Part shown: positions 46,501-55,642 of the stretch, one piece after another | How the letters are laid out: each line of letters begins with the position of its first letter | Position numbering within the stretch: the first letter of the stretch is position 1 | Assembly (NCBI RefSeq): GCF_030232885.1 | Contig: NZ_JASPGD010000008.1 | Location: 1 to 64,000 of the forward strand | From: Corynebacterium sp. MSK297 | Lineage (GTDB): Bacteria > Actinomycetota > Actinomycetes > Mycobacteriales > Mycobacteriaceae | Direction of reading: 5' to 3' | DNA: 64,000 nucleotides | Position numbers and translations under genes: made by a program | Notes under the pieces: model-generated | The model's input: only the letters and a program-made list of their open reading frames with translations | The model's database searches: none | Told to the model about the DNA's origin: nothing

Positions 46501-46839
46501 AGTGCCCAGCACCAATGTCTGCTCGTCGCGGAGCGTATCCAGCGCAGCGACTGGAACCGTGGCCTCGAAGGATTCCGGCGCCACGGAAATCAGCGGCGCG
46601 TTGATGGAATTCAGTGAGCCATTCTGCGGCCACTCGAACGACGACTGCGTCTGGTTGACCGGCAGCAGCGGGGTGGCAATAAACAACAGAAAGCCCACGA
46701 CGCCGGTGATGATCGCCGTGAGATGTAGCTTGTGTGCGCGCGCGGCTGTGGTGGGGTTCGAGGCACTGTGTGCACTGGCTGCTCGCTGTGCAGATTCCTC
46801 GGTTCCGACTGCTTGGGGGGTGAGAGGTTGAGGTGACAC
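43504..46839 (-). CDS. emb: Arabinosyltransferase Emb (GT53)
   Basis: Protein of 1111 residues, normal for Emb. It has about 13-15 helices, then a large C-terminal carbohydrate-binding domain outside. The GT-C acidic motif is SDDGYILTMARV with D292/D293; M299 aligns with the EmbB Met306 position whose change gives ethambutol resistance in M. tuberculosis. It uses decaprenyl-phosphoryl arabinose to extend the arabinan of arabinogalactan. A single emb is typical of Corynebacterium. It shares an operon-like run with aftA and the dprE genes. Motif copies are at 44595, 46312 and 46368. Confidence 0.95.
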   Translation of the reverse strand: MSPQPLTPQAVGTEESAQRAASAHSASNPTTAARAHKLHLTAIITGVVGFLLFIATPLLPVNQTQSSFEWPQNGSLNSINAPLISVAPESFEATVPVAALDTLRDEQTLVLGTVPEDSPEASNRGLFVRSADGGLDVFALDEVLLSLQESEVAALADDALIKISVTADGTKVAVGKHSEVTEDDLRPQVTGIYSELEDTPENVAALTAAGLDVDVEINSRFTSTPTLAKSLAMGLGVFFMVIALIALARMDLLDGRKDLKVLPARWFKLRPLDGLVVAVLALWHVFGANTSDDGYILTMARVTEHADYMANYYRWYGVPESPFGTPYYDLLALFAAVSTNSLWMRLPALLCGLAIWWVLSREILPRLGEMVNDRRVAHWTAALVFLAFWLPFNNGIRPEPFVALGVVLTWVSFERAIATQRLLPAAIGTFIATVTLAAGPTGLFAVGSFLIALPYLIRILRYRLQLLEGGKLTAAAMIAPFLAAGTMIMVMIFNNQTIATVLESASVRGEVGPSLEWFFEFVRYQTLFAQTVDGSFTRRFGPVVMFACIGLILYAFVRDRKMANGPALRLVLIVFVSLFFLMFTPTKWTHHFGIYAGIAAAIAALGAVVLSQVAVRSRRARVFSIAGVLFLLAFTLAGWNAWWYVSSFGIPWWDRTIQLHGIEATNVVLLLALLVLLVGVIYSFRTPKPERNTRWAGVMAAPIAIVSALAVALSLASFAKAFVDQYPSYSVGKGNLQALTGNHCALADDALLETNTNDSFLRPVNGELGESLEAGDSRGFAPNGVPSEIEPDGGDSAAVGVIGDADSPTSAGAGSESTEETEDGNREDAGVNDSTIRLPFNLDYNRVPVLGSWADESEPQSAAELTTGWYEMPERRESAPLLVVSAAGRIAHHDINGIEQEGEELLLEYGTRGADGKVTNTKKVEMMDVGQRPAWRNLRFPLEEIPEDADVVRLVAEDYSLAPEDWIAVTPPRNPELEPVSQRFDSDTPALLDWSTAFQFPCQRPFDHYAGVTEIPEFRVLPDSDAQFQLGGFQDYYGGGAMATAEAVNWSYEIPGYLDGDWNRDWGAVHKYELRRDSAGNVPDEAAINYAEHTRSGLWHSSDMKIREERS

Positions 46840-46927
46840 AACGTGTCAGTCTAGCCCAGCCGCGGCCAAAACTGGTCTTGACTGGGCCCTTGTTCTGGCC
46901 CATGTGACAGCGCACTATTGGGTGTGC

Positions 46928-48841
46928 TTACTTGGTGCGGCTAATTACTACATAAGGGCCGACTTGTTCGATATCCCACAATGCGTCATCTGCGAATACC
47001 TCGGAATTGAAAAACACGCCTTCGTAGGCCACGTTCGGGTTATTCGGGAACAAATCTACCGCGACGTGGGTCTTGTATTCCTCGTCGTCTTTGTGGCCAC
47101 GGAAGACAAACGCATCCGGGCCTTTCCACTCGGTATCTTCCAGCGCAGCGGCGAAATCTTGCGGGGCAGAAAGCTCATCGAACGAGGCTTGCGCCCAATG
47201 CTTGATGGTGTCATTGCGCTCGGTGTACTGGCCCATCGGGTTCGCGTAATGCGAGGTGAACGCGTTGAAACCGTAGTACGGGTAGTAGGACAGCAGCGAA
47301 TTTTCGTCTGTCAGCAGCACGGTGTGTTGCGGCGAGTGGCCGGCGGTGCCCAGCGTGGCGACGATCTCGGCGAAGTACTTCGCCGAGCCAGGGGCGTATT
47401 GATCTGCGCGTTCGCCGTAGCCGTCGGTATCGGTATAGGCGTGGTCGATTTCATTTTCGTTGGTTGCGGAAATCTGTTGCGCGTAACCAATGCTGGCTGC
47501 CACCAACAACACGGTGAACGCGCCCGAAACTTGGCGGGCGGACAGGTTGATTTTGCGGGATTCGAAAAAGTGCACCACCTTCGTGCGATCGGTATCGGCG
47601 AAGGCGAAAAAACCTGCAGTGGAGAGGATCAGCGCGATTGGTAATTCAATGCGGAAGCCCAGCAGGGTGGAGCCGAGCAGCGTCATCAGCATGGAAGCTA
47701 ACACCCAGGCGTAGAGCACGACGGTGGCAATTAACAACGGACGACGCGTGCTGCGCAGCACCAAGTACAGCAAGCCGAGCAAGCTGAAAAAGCCGAGCGC
47801 GGATAACTCGAAAAACGGCAGTGGAACTTCGGTGCCGTTGGCAGGCAAGAAGTGCTGGGCTACCGAGGATGGCTTATAGTCCGCGGTGGCCACCAGGCAC
47901 AGGTAGGGGCCCCAGGAAATAGCGGCGATCGCCATTGATCCCAGCCCCACTACCGCCAGGCGGATAAACGGTCCGAGGTTGCGTTGGCCCGGTTGGCGGG
48001 CCCAGAAATAGTGGATCGTCAACACGATGGTGATCAGCGCAGTCACGCCGACGAACAGCGTGTACATTGTGGCCGAAACTCCCAGGTAGACCGCCACGCC
48101 GGCGACGGCCAGCCAGGAGCCGCGCACCGCGCGGGCTGCCATCACCACAGCCGGGGCGATACCCATGCCGACGATGGCAGCATACGGCTCATCTGCCGCC
48201 ATGGACAGTGTGACCGCGGTGTTGGCGAGTGCCAGGCTCGTGGCCAAAGGCAGTGAGCCGGTTAATGCCTGCCACACCGGAACCAACAACGCAGCAGCCG
48301 TCGCCAAGGACACCAACGCCCACGGTTGGTAGACCTCCCATCCGGGCATATCCAGCAGGTTCGCCAAACGACCGCCGCCCCAGAACCAGCCCAGAGGGTA
48401 GTAGGTGGGCATATCCAGGTAATTCATGTCCTGGTAGCCGAAGTTGGTGGCGGTGCGGGTGAGGAACTGCGTGCGAAACAGCTGGTCCACCTGCAGGCCG
48501 TCGAGCCACAGGCGGGTGGCAGAAAGCGGAATGCCCAGCGTCGCGATGGTCAGCCCGGCAGGAGAGAGATAACTAACCAGGTAGGTGAGCGCGCTGCGCC
48601 ACCGTGGCCGTGGGTGGTGGTCAGTTTTGCGCCACTGCCACAGCAACACGGCCACCAGCACGAGCAAGCCCACCGAGACTGCGGTGGCCAGCGCGCGGGT
48701 GACCATGGAGGTATTAAACGCCGGGAGATTCGTCCGGTCCAGGATGATCCACGCGCTAAGCGCGGCGACAAAACTGCCCAGCCCCGTGCAGGCTAGGGCC
48801 GAAAATATTTGGGGCCGGGTGAGTTGGTCTGGTTTGTTCAT
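46928..48841 (-). CDS. aftA: Galactan 5-O-arabinofuranosyltransferase AftA
   Basis: Protein of 637 residues with 11 helices and a C-terminal external domain, as in the AftA family (GT85), which adds the first arabinose to galactan. A GT-C acidic stretch is GLQVDQLFRTQFLTR, followed by YQDMNYLDMPTYYPLGWFW, the most conserved region of AftA. It lies 45 bp after dprE2 and 88 bp before emb, in the canonical corynebacterial order. Confidence 0.93.
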   Translation of the reverse strand: MNKPDQLTRPQIFSALACTGLGSFVAALSAWIILDRTNLPAFNTSMVTRALATAVSVGLLVLVAVLLWQWRKTDHHPRPRWRSALTYLVSYLSPAGLTIATLGIPLSATRLWLDGLQVDQLFRTQFLTRTATNFGYQDMNYLDMPTYYPLGWFWGGGRLANLLDMPGWEVYQPWALVSLATAAALLVPVWQALTGSLPLATSLALANTAVTLSMAADEPYAAIVGMGIAPAVVMAARAVRGSWLAVAGVAVYLGVSATMYTLFVGVTALITIVLTIHYFWARQPGQRNLGPFIRLAVVGLGSMAIAAISWGPYLCLVATADYKPSSVAQHFLPANGTEVPLPFFELSALGFFSLLGLLYLVLRSTRRPLLIATVVLYAWVLASMLMTLLGSTLLGFRIELPIALILSTAGFFAFADTDRTKVVHFFESRKINLSARQVSGAFTVLLVAASIGYAQQISATNENEIDHAYTDTDGYGERADQYAPGSAKYFAEIVATLGTAGHSPQHTVLLTDENSLLSYYPYYGFNAFTSHYANPMGQYTERNDTIKHWAQASFDELSAPQDFAAALEDTEWKGPDAFVFRGHKDDEEYKTHVAVDLFPNNPNVAYEGVFFNSEVFADDALWDIEQVGPYVVISRTK

Positions 48842-48886
48842 TCAGGGTTACGGGGGATACGCGGTTAGTGGAGCAGTGTACGAAAG

Positions 48887-49648
48887 TTAGAACGGTAGGC
48901 GACGGAAAATCGCTTGTGGGATGAACTGGAATGCTAGCGAGACATAGCGGAACAGCGGGTGGACGAAGATATTATCCTTGCCGTCCTTGATCGCCTCGAC
49001 GGTGGCCTTGGCGACGTCGTCGACATCGACAGTCAGAGGGGCCTCACCAGCTTCCGCGGACATCTTGGTGCGCACCTGGCCTGGGCGCACGACCAACACG
49101 TTCACGCCGGAATCGCGCAGGGCTTCACCCAAGTTGACGAAGAAACCGTCGACCCCGGCCTTGGAGGCACCGTAGACGAAGTTGGAACGACGCACACGCA
49201 TGCCAGCCACCGATGACAATGCGACGATGGTGCCGTGGCCCTGCTGGCGCATCTTCTGTCCCAGTGCCACACCGACCGAGATTGCGCCGGTGTAGTTCAC
49301 CTGAGCCGAAGCCACCGCGGCTTCGTGGGACTGCCACAGCTCTTCCTGGTCACCCAACGTGCCGAAGGCAACCACCGCGACATCCACATCGCCAGCAGAA
49401 AATGCTTCCTCCAGCACAGCTGGGTGGGAATCGTAATCGGTGGCGTCGAAATCGATGACGTTGACCTCGCTGGCACCAGCACTTTCCAGGTTGCGTGTGG
49501 AATCAGCCACGCGTGGCGAATCCTTGCGCGCAGCCAGAGTGACCTTGGCTGGGCCGGCCGACAGCAATTCGCGGGCGATGCCGACGCCAATTTCACTGGT
49601 TCCGCCGAGCAACAAAATGTGCTGAGCTTGACCTACAGCATTCAACAT
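48887..49648 (-). CDS. dprE2: Decaprenylphospho-beta-D-erythro-pentofuranosid-2-ulose 2-reductase DprE2
   Basis: Protein of about 253 residues of the SDR family. LLLGGTSEIGVGIA binds NADH and FVYGASKAG carries the Tyr/Lys pair. It reduces the DprE1 product to decaprenyl-phosphoryl arabinose. I place the start at the ATG at 49648 (MLNAVGQAQHI); the open frame upstream to 49942 overlaps dprE1 in the wrong phase. It lies 67 bp after dprE1. Confidence 0.93.
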   Translation of the reverse strand: MLNAVGQAQHILLLGGTSEIGVGIARELLSAGPAKVTLAARKDSPRVADSTRNLESAGASEVNVIDFDATDYDSHPAVLEEAFSAGDVDVAVVAFGTLGDQEELWQSHEAAVASAQVNYTGAISVGVALGQKMRQQGHGTIVALSSVAGMRVRRSNFVYGASKAGVDGFFVNLGEALRDSGVNVLVVRPGQVRTKMSAEAGEAPLTVDVDDVAKATVEAIKDGKDNIFVHPLFRYVSLAFQFIPQAIFRRLPF

Positions 49649-49679
49649 AAAAATAGGGTCCTTTAAAAATTTTTGGGGA

Positions 49680-49733
49680 TTAGTGCAGCTTGTGGGCTTA
49701 GCGTAGCTTGTGGGTTTAGTGCAGTTCCAGACG
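49680..49733. repeat. 18-bp tandem repeats at the dprE1 stop codon
   Basis: Units 49680-49697 and 49698-49715 match at 15 of 18 positions; the partial third, 49716-49733, matches in its first half and begins with the dprE1 stop (49716-49718). As 18 is a multiple of three, an in-frame stop codon recurs at each unit on the minus strand. Confidence 0.65.
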
Positions 49734-51131
49734 ACGCGACATGTCCGAAGCGAACACGCCGGTTGGGTCGATCTCATTGCGGGTATCCAACCACGATTGC
49801 ATCTGTGGGTACATCTGGTGGAATTTCTCCGCCGAGGTGCGCGATTCCTTCGCCAAGTACAACCGGCCGCCGAAATCCAGCACGCGCTTGTCCAACTCAT
49901 CCAAGAAATGACCCAGGCCTGGCTTGATGGGGAAGTCCACACAAATATTCCAGCCCGGCATCGGGAACGATAGCGGCGCGCGGTTGCCTTCGCCGAAGAG
50001 CTTGAAGACGTTCAGTGCACTGTAGTGGCCGGAAGCCTGGATGGAGCGCACGATGGACTTCAATTCGCTGGTGGCTTCGCGTGGCACGACGAATTGGTAC
50101 TGCAAGAAGCCGCGTGAACCGTAACCACGGTTCCATTCACCGATCAGATCCAGTGGCTGATAGAACTGCGTCAGGTTCTGCACCTGGTCGCGGTATTCAC
50201 CGGATTTCAGCCACCAAGCCTGGCCGACGGCCTGCATGGTCAGCTTATTCATGGTGAAGTTTGGGAAAATATCCGGCACGGTGATCAGTTGCGGTGCGCT
50301 GAATTTCAGCGGATCCTTCGCCAGTTTCGGTGCCAGCTCTTTCAGCTGATCCAACGTCGCCAAGCTGCCACGGGAAATCGCGGCGCGGCCCAGCTTCGGT
50401 TCTGGGCTGATGGCGTCGAACCACGCCGAGGAGTAGGTGTAGTTGGCCTCAGAACCGTCGGCATGAAACTCGATGGTTTCATCAAAATTGCTGGTCAAAT
50501 CCCCGTCGGCAATGAAAAATGCGGTTTCAGTCTTGGTCATGCGGATAGTCGCCTGCACGATGATGCCGGTCAACCCCATGCCGCCAACCGTCGCCCAGAA
50601 CAGCTCGCCATCTGGATCATCCTCGGAGCCTTCCGGCTTCAGGGTAAGGATCTCGCCGCTGGCTACCAGCAGGTCCATAGACACGACGTGATTGCCAAAA
50701 GAACCGGCCGAGTGGTGGTTTTTACCGTGAATATCCGGGCCGATCGCACCACCGATGGTCACCTGGCGCGTACCAGGCAGCACCGGAACCCACAGACCAT
50801 ACGGCAGGGCTGCCTTCATCAACTGATCCAGGGTCACGCCGCCGTCGACAACCACCAAGGCGTTGTCCGGGTCAATGGAATGGATTTTGTTGAAGGGCCG
50901 CATATCGATGACCAACCCACCAGCGTTTTGTGCCGGGTCCCCGTAGGAACGGCCCATGCCGCGGGCGATGACGCCACGCTTGAGGTGATCCGGCTTGTCG
51001 GCGTTATCGTCGGCAACCTGCTTGACGGCCGCGACGATGGTGTCGAGGTCTTCCGTGCTCAAAACTTGTGCACGGGTAGGGGCGGTGCGGCCCCAGCCGT
51101 GCAGGGTGGCTTCGCTGGTGTGTAATTCCAT
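49716..51131 (-). CDS. dprE1: Decaprenylphosphoryl-beta-D-ribose oxidase DprE1
   Basis: Protein of 471 residues, an FAD enzyme with the FAD_binding_4 motif ([30 protein letters not shown]) and an ALO-type C-terminal domain. It oxidises decaprenyl-phosphoryl ribose as the first epimerisation step. Cys397 in GWNICVDFP aligns with Cys387 of the M. tuberculosis enzyme, the residue modified by benzothiazinones, so the site is intact. It is upstream of dprE2, aftA and emb and 8 bp after a small conserved gene. Confidence 0.95.
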   Translation of the reverse strand: MELHTSEATLHGWGRTAPTRAQVLSTEDLDTIVAAVKQVADDNADKPDHLKRGVIARGMGRSYGDPAQNAGGLVIDMRPFNKIHSIDPDNALVVVDGGVTLDQLMKAALPYGLWVPVLPGTRQVTIGGAIGPDIHGKNHHSAGSFGNHVVSMDLLVASGEILTLKPEGSEDDPDGELFWATVGGMGLTGIIVQATIRMTKTETAFFIADGDLTSNFDETIEFHADGSEANYTYSSAWFDAISPEPKLGRAAISRGSLATLDQLKELAPKLAKDPLKFSAPQLITVPDIFPNFTMNKLTMQAVGQAWWLKSGEYRDQVQNLTQFYQPLDLIGEWNRGYGSRGFLQYQFVVPREATSELKSIVRSIQASGHYSALNVFKLFGEGNRAPLSFPMPGWNICVDFPIKPGLGHFLDELDKRVLDFGGRLYLAKESRTSAEKFHQMYPQMQSWLDTRNEIDPTGVFASDMSRRLELH

Positions 51132-51139
51132 AGCTATTA

Positions 51140-51388
51140 CTATAAGTCCATCAATTCACGGATGGGGGCAGGCAACTCGTCTTGTGAGGTGATCGTCTTT
51201 CCATCGTATTCGCGCAGCAGGCGGTACACCTCGCGTCGGGAGGTGCTATCCAACATGGGAAGCTCCTCGGCGAACAGACGCGTCATGAACTCATCCAGTG
51301 GCAGGTTGGTTTCTTGTGAGGCGATATAAGAGCCGTTCAGGCGGTCATTTTCGGCGTCGTAGGAGTCTTTTTTCCGTTTTCCGAACAT
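51140..51388 (-). CDS. Small conserved hypothetical protein upstream of dprE1
   Basis: Protein of 82 residues with a charged, soluble sequence ([14 protein letters not shown], then helices ending [10 protein letters not shown]). It lies 8 bp before dprE1 on the same strand, so it is probably in the operon. I recognise no family. Absence of hydrophobic segments points to a cytoplasmic protein. Confidence 0.65.
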   Translation of the reverse strand: MFGKRKKDSYDAENDRLNGSYIASQETNLPLDEFMTRLFAEELPMLDSTSRREVYRLLREYDGKTITSQDELPAPIRELMDL

Positions 51389-51433
51389 GCTTTAAGCCTA
51401 CGTGTTCTGGCCTGCTCGTCTACCCTGGGGCGC

Positions 51434-52321
51434 ATGCTCAGGCACAGCAACGTCGTGTATTTGCGGGAGCGGACTGTCATCGTGCGGGCTTCCCTGGTGC
51501 GCGACGACTATGAAATTCACCGGCATATTGGCGTGTCCGAGTCTCTGGATTTGGCGGAGCTTGCCGACGTGTTGGCGACCTGTTTTGATCTGCGTGATGA
51601 GCAAACCCCCTGGCACTTCACGACGACGGGCCGCTTGCCGACGACCTCGCGCACAGAAACCTCCCGCGTCGATCCGCAGCACTTGGTTGGCGAATATCTA
51701 GGCAGCGAGCACGCCGGTTTGAATTTTCACTGGGGCCTGTGGGTCTTTCAGCTGCAGACCGTGGAGACGTATCCGCGCGATAAGGAAACCCCGGTGGCGT
51801 TGTGCGTCGGTGGATCGGGCTCGTTTTTGGGCAGTAAATTTGATCTCACCGCGATTAACGCGCAGTTGACGGGGCCGGATGCCATTGATCAGGTGTTGGC
51901 GGAGGTAAACCCGGAAGTCGGGGCGTTGATTCGCCGTTCCGGAGTGACAGATCTGGTGCCGTTGTTGCAGGCGATTGATGTGCGCCGAGAATGCACGGTC
52001 GATGCGCAGGTGCGCGCGCGGTTGGAGCAGTTGCCACTGGAAACCGAGCCGCGGCGTCGAGAAGCGTTTTGGGCTTGTGTACTGGGGCTTTCGTGCATGG
52101 GTGGGCTGGACATGACCGACGAGATCGCTGGGGTGCTGTTTGCTGCGCTGGGAGATTCTGGGCAATCAGGCCAGACAGGCCAGACAGACCAGAGCGCTAA
52201 GCCACGCCAGTTGTGCGCGGATTCGCTTGCCGTGTTGGCGCAGTGTGTGGCGGCGGTGGCGCCGGTGGACCGGTTGGATGTGTATCGGGTTGTGTTGCGC
52301 GGTGCCGATGCTGCCGGTTAG
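51434..52321 (+). CDS. Hypothetical protein
   Basis: Protein of 295 residues, soluble. An N-terminal region (RASLVRDDYEIHRHIGVSES, then LADVLATCFDL and WHFTT) has some of the feel of pRiA4b ORF-3-like folds, but I would not name it so. The C-terminal part is helical. It lies divergently from the dprE1 run and ahead of the gtrA gene. Two motif copies (51560 and 51634) occur inside. Confidence 0.6.
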   Translation: MLRHSNVVYLRERTVIVRASLVRDDYEIHRHIGVSESLDLAELADVLATCFDLRDEQTPWHFTTTGRLPTTSRTETSRVDPQHLVGEYLGSEHAGLNFHWGLWVFQLQTVETYPRDKETPVALCVGGSGSFLGSKFDLTAINAQLTGPDAIDQVLAEVNPEVGALIRRSGVTDLVPLLQAIDVRRECTVDAQVRARLEQLPLETEPRRREAFWACVLGLSCMGGLDMTDEIAGVLFAALGDSGQSGQTGQTDQSAKPRQLCADSLAVLAQCVAAVAPVDRLDVYRVVLRGADAAG

Positions 52322-52389
52322 GTAGGATCTGTGCAGTTGTTGTTTGCCGTTGTTGGCAGATTGTTTGCCGAGAAAGTCGAGTGAGTTTC

Positions 52390-52857
52390 ATGCCTAAGTT
52401 TTCCGCGGTGCAGGCGCTGCGTTCGTCGTCGGTAGATGATTCGAAGAAGCTGCGGACGCAATCGCTGAAATTCTTGCTCACGGGCATCATCGCCGCGATC
52501 GTGGACTTTTCGTTGACATGGATTCTGCAGATCGGGCTGGAAGCCTTGGCTCCGTTGTGGGCTCGTACCGTTGGTTTTATTTTTGGCACGCTGACGGCGT
52601 ATTTGTTGAACCGCGCGTGGACGTTCCGGGCGCAGAAATCTTTCCGACGCTTCGCGGCGGTGGCGTTGCTGTACACGATGACGTATCTGATTAACGTCGG
52701 TGGTTCGCGCCTGCTTTTCGAGTTGTTTTCGGAAGTTTTCGGCTGGGCAGACTCGATTGCGCTGGCGGTTTCGTTCGTGATCGCGCAGGGTACTGCGACG
52801 GTCATCAACTTCTTCGTGCAGCGCTTGTTCATTTTTAAAAACGCTGAACCGATTTAG
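52390..52857 (+). CDS. GtrA-family membrane protein (Rv3789-like)
   Basis: Protein of about 155 residues with four helices, GtrA fold: LKFLLTGIIAAIVDFSLTW, then FIFGTLTAYLLNRAWTF, the family mark. The M. tuberculosis homologue Rv3789 is linked to arabinogalactan synthesis, as a proposed carrier or AftA-organising factor for decaprenyl-phosphoryl arabinose. I use the ATG at 52390; a GTG nine bases upstream is also possible. It converges with glfT1. A 16-bp repeat array starts at its last codons. Confidence 0.85.
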   Translation: MPKFSAVQALRSSSVDDSKKLRTQSLKFLLTGIIAAIVDFSLTWILQIGLEALAPLWARTVGFIFGTLTAYLLNRAWTFRAQKSFRRFAAVALLYTMTYLINVGGSRLLFELFSEVFGWADSIALAVSFVIAQGTATVINFFVQRLFIFKNAEPI

Positions 52858-52909
52858 CAGTGAACCGATTTAACGCTGAGCCTCTTTAACTCTGATCCGA
52901 TGCAGCACT
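52846..52909. repeat. Four degenerate 16-bp repeats between the gtrA and glfT1 stops
   Basis: Units 52846-52861, 52862-52877, 52878-52893 and 52894-52909 each start GA and end in CT or GT. Neighbouring or related pairs match at 12-13 of 16. The gtrA stop (52855-52857) is in the first unit, and the array ends 4 bp before the glfT1 stop (52913-52915). Confidence 0.7.
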
Positions 52910-52912
52910 GCG

Positions 52913-53866
52913 CTAATGCTCCGGGCGGCGGAAATCTTCCGTACGGCCACGGTTATGCAGGCGCAACCAGTTTTTAAAACCAGCGAAATCACGCCGCTGC
53001 ACCAAGAAGAACCACCCAAAGCGGGCGAATTCTTGCGGCAACAGCTTCTTCATTCCACGCTGCCACAAAATATAACCGCGGTTGCGGTAGGTGAAAAATC
53101 GCTTGCCTGGATTATCGGGAAATTGCGTGTGCATCTTGCCACCGAGAATCGGCTTGAACTCGTCGGCACCATCCGGGTGTAAATACGCCGCGGTCAGGCA
53201 CGTGCCAAAACGCACACCGGAATTGACCAGGCGACGGTGGTATTCCACCTCATCACCACGGATAAACAGACGATAATCCGGCACTCCGATCTGCTCCATG
53301 GCGGCAGCCGAAATCAGCGCGCCATTAAACAACGAGGCGATGCCCGGCAAAAACTCGCCGTCCAACTCATCCACGCGTCGACGCCAAACCAGGCTCTGCC
53401 GCAGCGGGAAGGCCAGGCGCTGCGGATCGTTGATATTGCACACGACTGGGCTGACCTGGTGCAGCCCGTGGGATTCGGCCACGGAATACAGCTTGTCTAG
53501 CACGTGCTTATCGGCGGGGCGCCCGTCGTCGTCGGCACACCAAATGGCATCCGCGCCCAGCGCCAGGGCCGTGAGAAAACCATAAGCGAAACCACCGGCA
53601 CCACCGAGGTTCGTGTGGCTCGGCAAATAGTGGCCACGCTCGCCAGCTAATTCGTCGACAAGCGTTTCCACCGCAGCTTCCGCGCCATTGTCGACGACGA
53701 TGATCCAGTCAACCGGGTGCGTTTGCGCAACTACCTGCTCGAGCGAGGCGCGCAGCAGCTCGGCGCGGCGGTGGGTCACGATCACCGCGGCGGTGGTGCC
53801 AGTACGGCGCAGCGACGACGTAGAGGTCGGCTCTGGCGAAGCAGAAGAAGCTGTCATGGAATCCAT
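52913..53866 (-). CDS. glfT1: Galactofuranosyltransferase GlfT1
   Basis: Protein of 317 residues, GT2 fold: AVIVTHRRAELLRASLEQ at the start, then DNGAE, HTNLGGAGGFAYGF, and the acidic WCADDDGRP metal site. It adds the first galactofuranose residues to the rhamnosyl lipid primer of arabinogalactan (Rv3782 type). The order wzm-wzt-glfT1 on one strand matches the mycobacterial locus. ATG codons at 53866 and 53857 are both possible. Confidence 0.88.
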   Translation of the reverse strand: MDSMTASSASPEPTSTSSLRRTGTTAAVIVTHRRAELLRASLEQVVAQTHPVDWIIVVDNGAEAAVETLVDELAGERGHYLPSHTNLGGAGGFAYGFLTALALGADAIWCADDDGRPADKHVLDKLYSVAESHGLHQVSPVVCNINDPQRLAFPLRQSLVWRRRVDELDGEFLPGIASLFNGALISAAAMEQIGVPDYRLFIRGDEVEYHRRLVNSGVRFGTCLTAAYLHPDGADEFKPILGGKMHTQFPDNPGKRFFTYRNRGYILWQRGMKKLLPQEFARFGWFFLVQRRDFAGFKNWLRLHNRGRTEDFRRPEH

Positions 53867-53885
53867 CCTATTGCTGAGGTTGGGT

Positions 53886-53933
53886 GTGGTTCTGGAAACG
53901 CTTAACTCTGAAAGCGTTTAGTTCTGAAAGCGT
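53886..53933. repeat. Three 16-bp repeats over the wzt stop codon
   Basis: Units 53886-53901, 53902-53917 and 53918-53933. The last two match at 14 of 16, the first at 11 of 16. The wzt stop codon is 53918-53920, the first bases of the third unit in plus orientation. Confidence 0.65.
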
Positions 53934-54703
53934 CGCACCAGATCGCGCACGTAATTACCGGCTTCGACGCCTTCGTAATCCTCGACGACGTCCTCCACGC
54001 GGCCCACGGAACGGATCTCGCCTTTGTCCACCCACAGCGCGGTGTTGCACAACTGTGCCAAGAAATCATTGGAGTGCGAAGCAAACACCAAAATACCGGC
54101 GCGTTTGACCAGATCTTGCAGGCGCACGCGGGCTTTGGCCATGAACGCCGCGTCGACAGCGCCGATGCCTTCGTCGAGAAGCAAAATCTCCGGCTCAATA
54201 GAGGTGACCACACCCAGTGCCAAGCGCACGCGCATACCAGTGGAATAGGTGCGCAGAGGCATACGCAGGTAGTCGCCGAGCTCGGAAAACTCCGCGATCT
54301 CGTCCATTTTCTTTTCCATCTGCTTGCGCGATTGGCCCAAAAATAGCCCACGGATAATGATGTTGTCGTAACCCGAAATCTCCGGGTCCATACCTACACC
54401 CAGGTCAAAGACAGGGGCGACTCGGCCGCGCACATCGGCGCTGCCACGAGTGGGCTCGTAGATGCCAGACAGCAGGCGAAGCAAGGTAGATTTACCGGCA
54501 CCGTTGTGGCCGACCAACCCAACGCGGTCGCCTTCGCGCAGGTGCAGATTGATGTCGCGCAGCGCTTCGACGACGACGGTGTTGCTGGCGTTTTTGCCCA
54601 ACGCGCCACCGGCGGTGGACAGCATTGCCTTTTTCAGTGAGCGCGACTTGGCATCGAAGATCGGGAAATCGACGCAGGCGTTGTAGGTATCGATTGAGAC
54701 CAT
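53918..54703 (-). CDS. wzt: ABC exporter ATPase for lipid-linked galactan (Wzt, Rv3781-like)
   Basis: Protein of 261 residues. Walker A is GHNGAGKSTLL, the signature region is TYSTGMRVRLALG, and Walker B is EILLLDEGIGA, the form typical of polysaccharide exporters (DEGxGA). There is no Wzt C-terminal carbohydrate-binding domain, so no terminal-sugar recognition is expected. It lies 45 bp after wzm. Together they probably move lipid-linked galactan across the membrane. Confidence 0.9.
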   Translation of the reverse strand: MVSIDTYNACVDFPIFDAKSRSLKKAMLSTAGGALGKNASNTVVVEALRDINLHLREGDRVGLVGHNGAGKSTLLRLLSGIYEPTRGSADVRGRVAPVFDLGVGMDPEISGYDNIIIRGLFLGQSRKQMEKKMDEIAEFSELGDYLRMPLRTYSTGMRVRLALGVVTSIEPEILLLDEGIGAVDAAFMAKARVRLQDLVKRAGILVFASHSNDFLAQLCNTALWVDKGEIRSVGRVEDVVEDYEGVEAGNYVRDLVRRFQN

Positions 54704-54748
54704 GGTGGAAACTCCTTAAACAATCCCGCAGGATGAAACCCAGCTAAA

Positions 54749-55642
54749 TTAAACCCAGTAGCTAACGCGGAAACGCCAGCGCTTCATCGCCAGCAGTGCC
54801 AGGCCGAAACCGACGACGGTGCAGCCCAGCACGACCCACCAGTGGTAGGCGTCGACAGGCTGGCCGATCAGTGGGCCACGAACGATTTCGAGGTAGTGGA
54901 ACAGTGGATTCAACTCCACTAGGCGGGCAGGGCCTTCAATGCCGTCACCGCCTTGTTCTTCCAGCGTGCGCACCGTCCACACGATTGGGGTGACATAAAA
55001 CAGCAGCTGGGTCAGGGCTTCCAGCAGCGGGGCGACGTCACGGAAACGGGTCGCGACGATACCGAAGAACATCGACACCCACGCGCCGTTAAGCACCAAC
55101 AATGTCAATGCGGGGATGGCTAGCAGCACCTCCCAGCCCAGGTGACGTGGGAAGATGATGATCAGCGCGACCCAGATGATCATATTGTGCGCCAAGAACA
55201 GCAGTTGGCGCCACACCAGCCGGTAGACATGCACAGAAATCGCGGCCGGGAGCTGTTTGATCAGCCCTTCGTTGTCGATGAAGATCAACGCGCCTTCTTT
55301 CAGGCAGCCAGAGATAAACGTCCACAAGATCAAGCCCACAGTCACGTGTGGCAAGAATTCCGCGGTGGGGATATCAAACAGCATGGAGTACAAAAAGCCC
55401 AGTGCAGTCGCCATGGCACCGGTGGCGATGGTGATCCAGAACGGCCCCAGCACCGAGCGCCGGTAGCGTTGCTTCATATCCTGCAGACCCAGCAGCAGCC
55501 ATAATTCGTGCTGCTTGAGGCCATGCGATAGATCACGCCAGGCGGCCCCGAAGGTCATGGACTTAGACTGGGGTGCATCGCCGTCGGCGCCAGAGGTCAT
55601 CCGGGCAATATCTTGGTCAAGCTGCGTATTGTTCTCCTGCAC
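54749..55642 (-). CDS. wzm: ABC exporter permease for lipid-linked galactan (Wzm, Rv3783-like)
   Basis: Protein of 297 residues with six helices, ABC-2 type. MKQRYRRSVLGPFWITI is the conserved start of polysaccharide export permeases. The helices begin near residue 65, after a cytoplasmic start. It is the first gene of wzm-wzt-glfT1. Substrate assignment comes from genomic context and the known mycobacterial pair. Confidence 0.9.
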   Translation of the reverse strand: MQENNTQLDQDIARMTSGADGDAPQSKSMTFGAAWRDLSHGLKQHELWLLLGLQDMKQRYRRSVLGPFWITIATGAMATALGFLYSMLFDIPTAEFLPHVTVGLILWTFISGCLKEGALIFIDNEGLIKQLPAAISVHVYRLVWRQLLFLAHNMIIWVALIIIFPRHLGWEVLLAIPALTLLVLNGAWVSMFFGIVATRFRDVAPLLEALTQLLFYVTPIVWTVRTLEEQGGDGIEGPARLVELNPLFHYLEIVRGPLIGQPVDAYHWWVVLGCTVVGFGLALLAMKRWRFRVSYWV

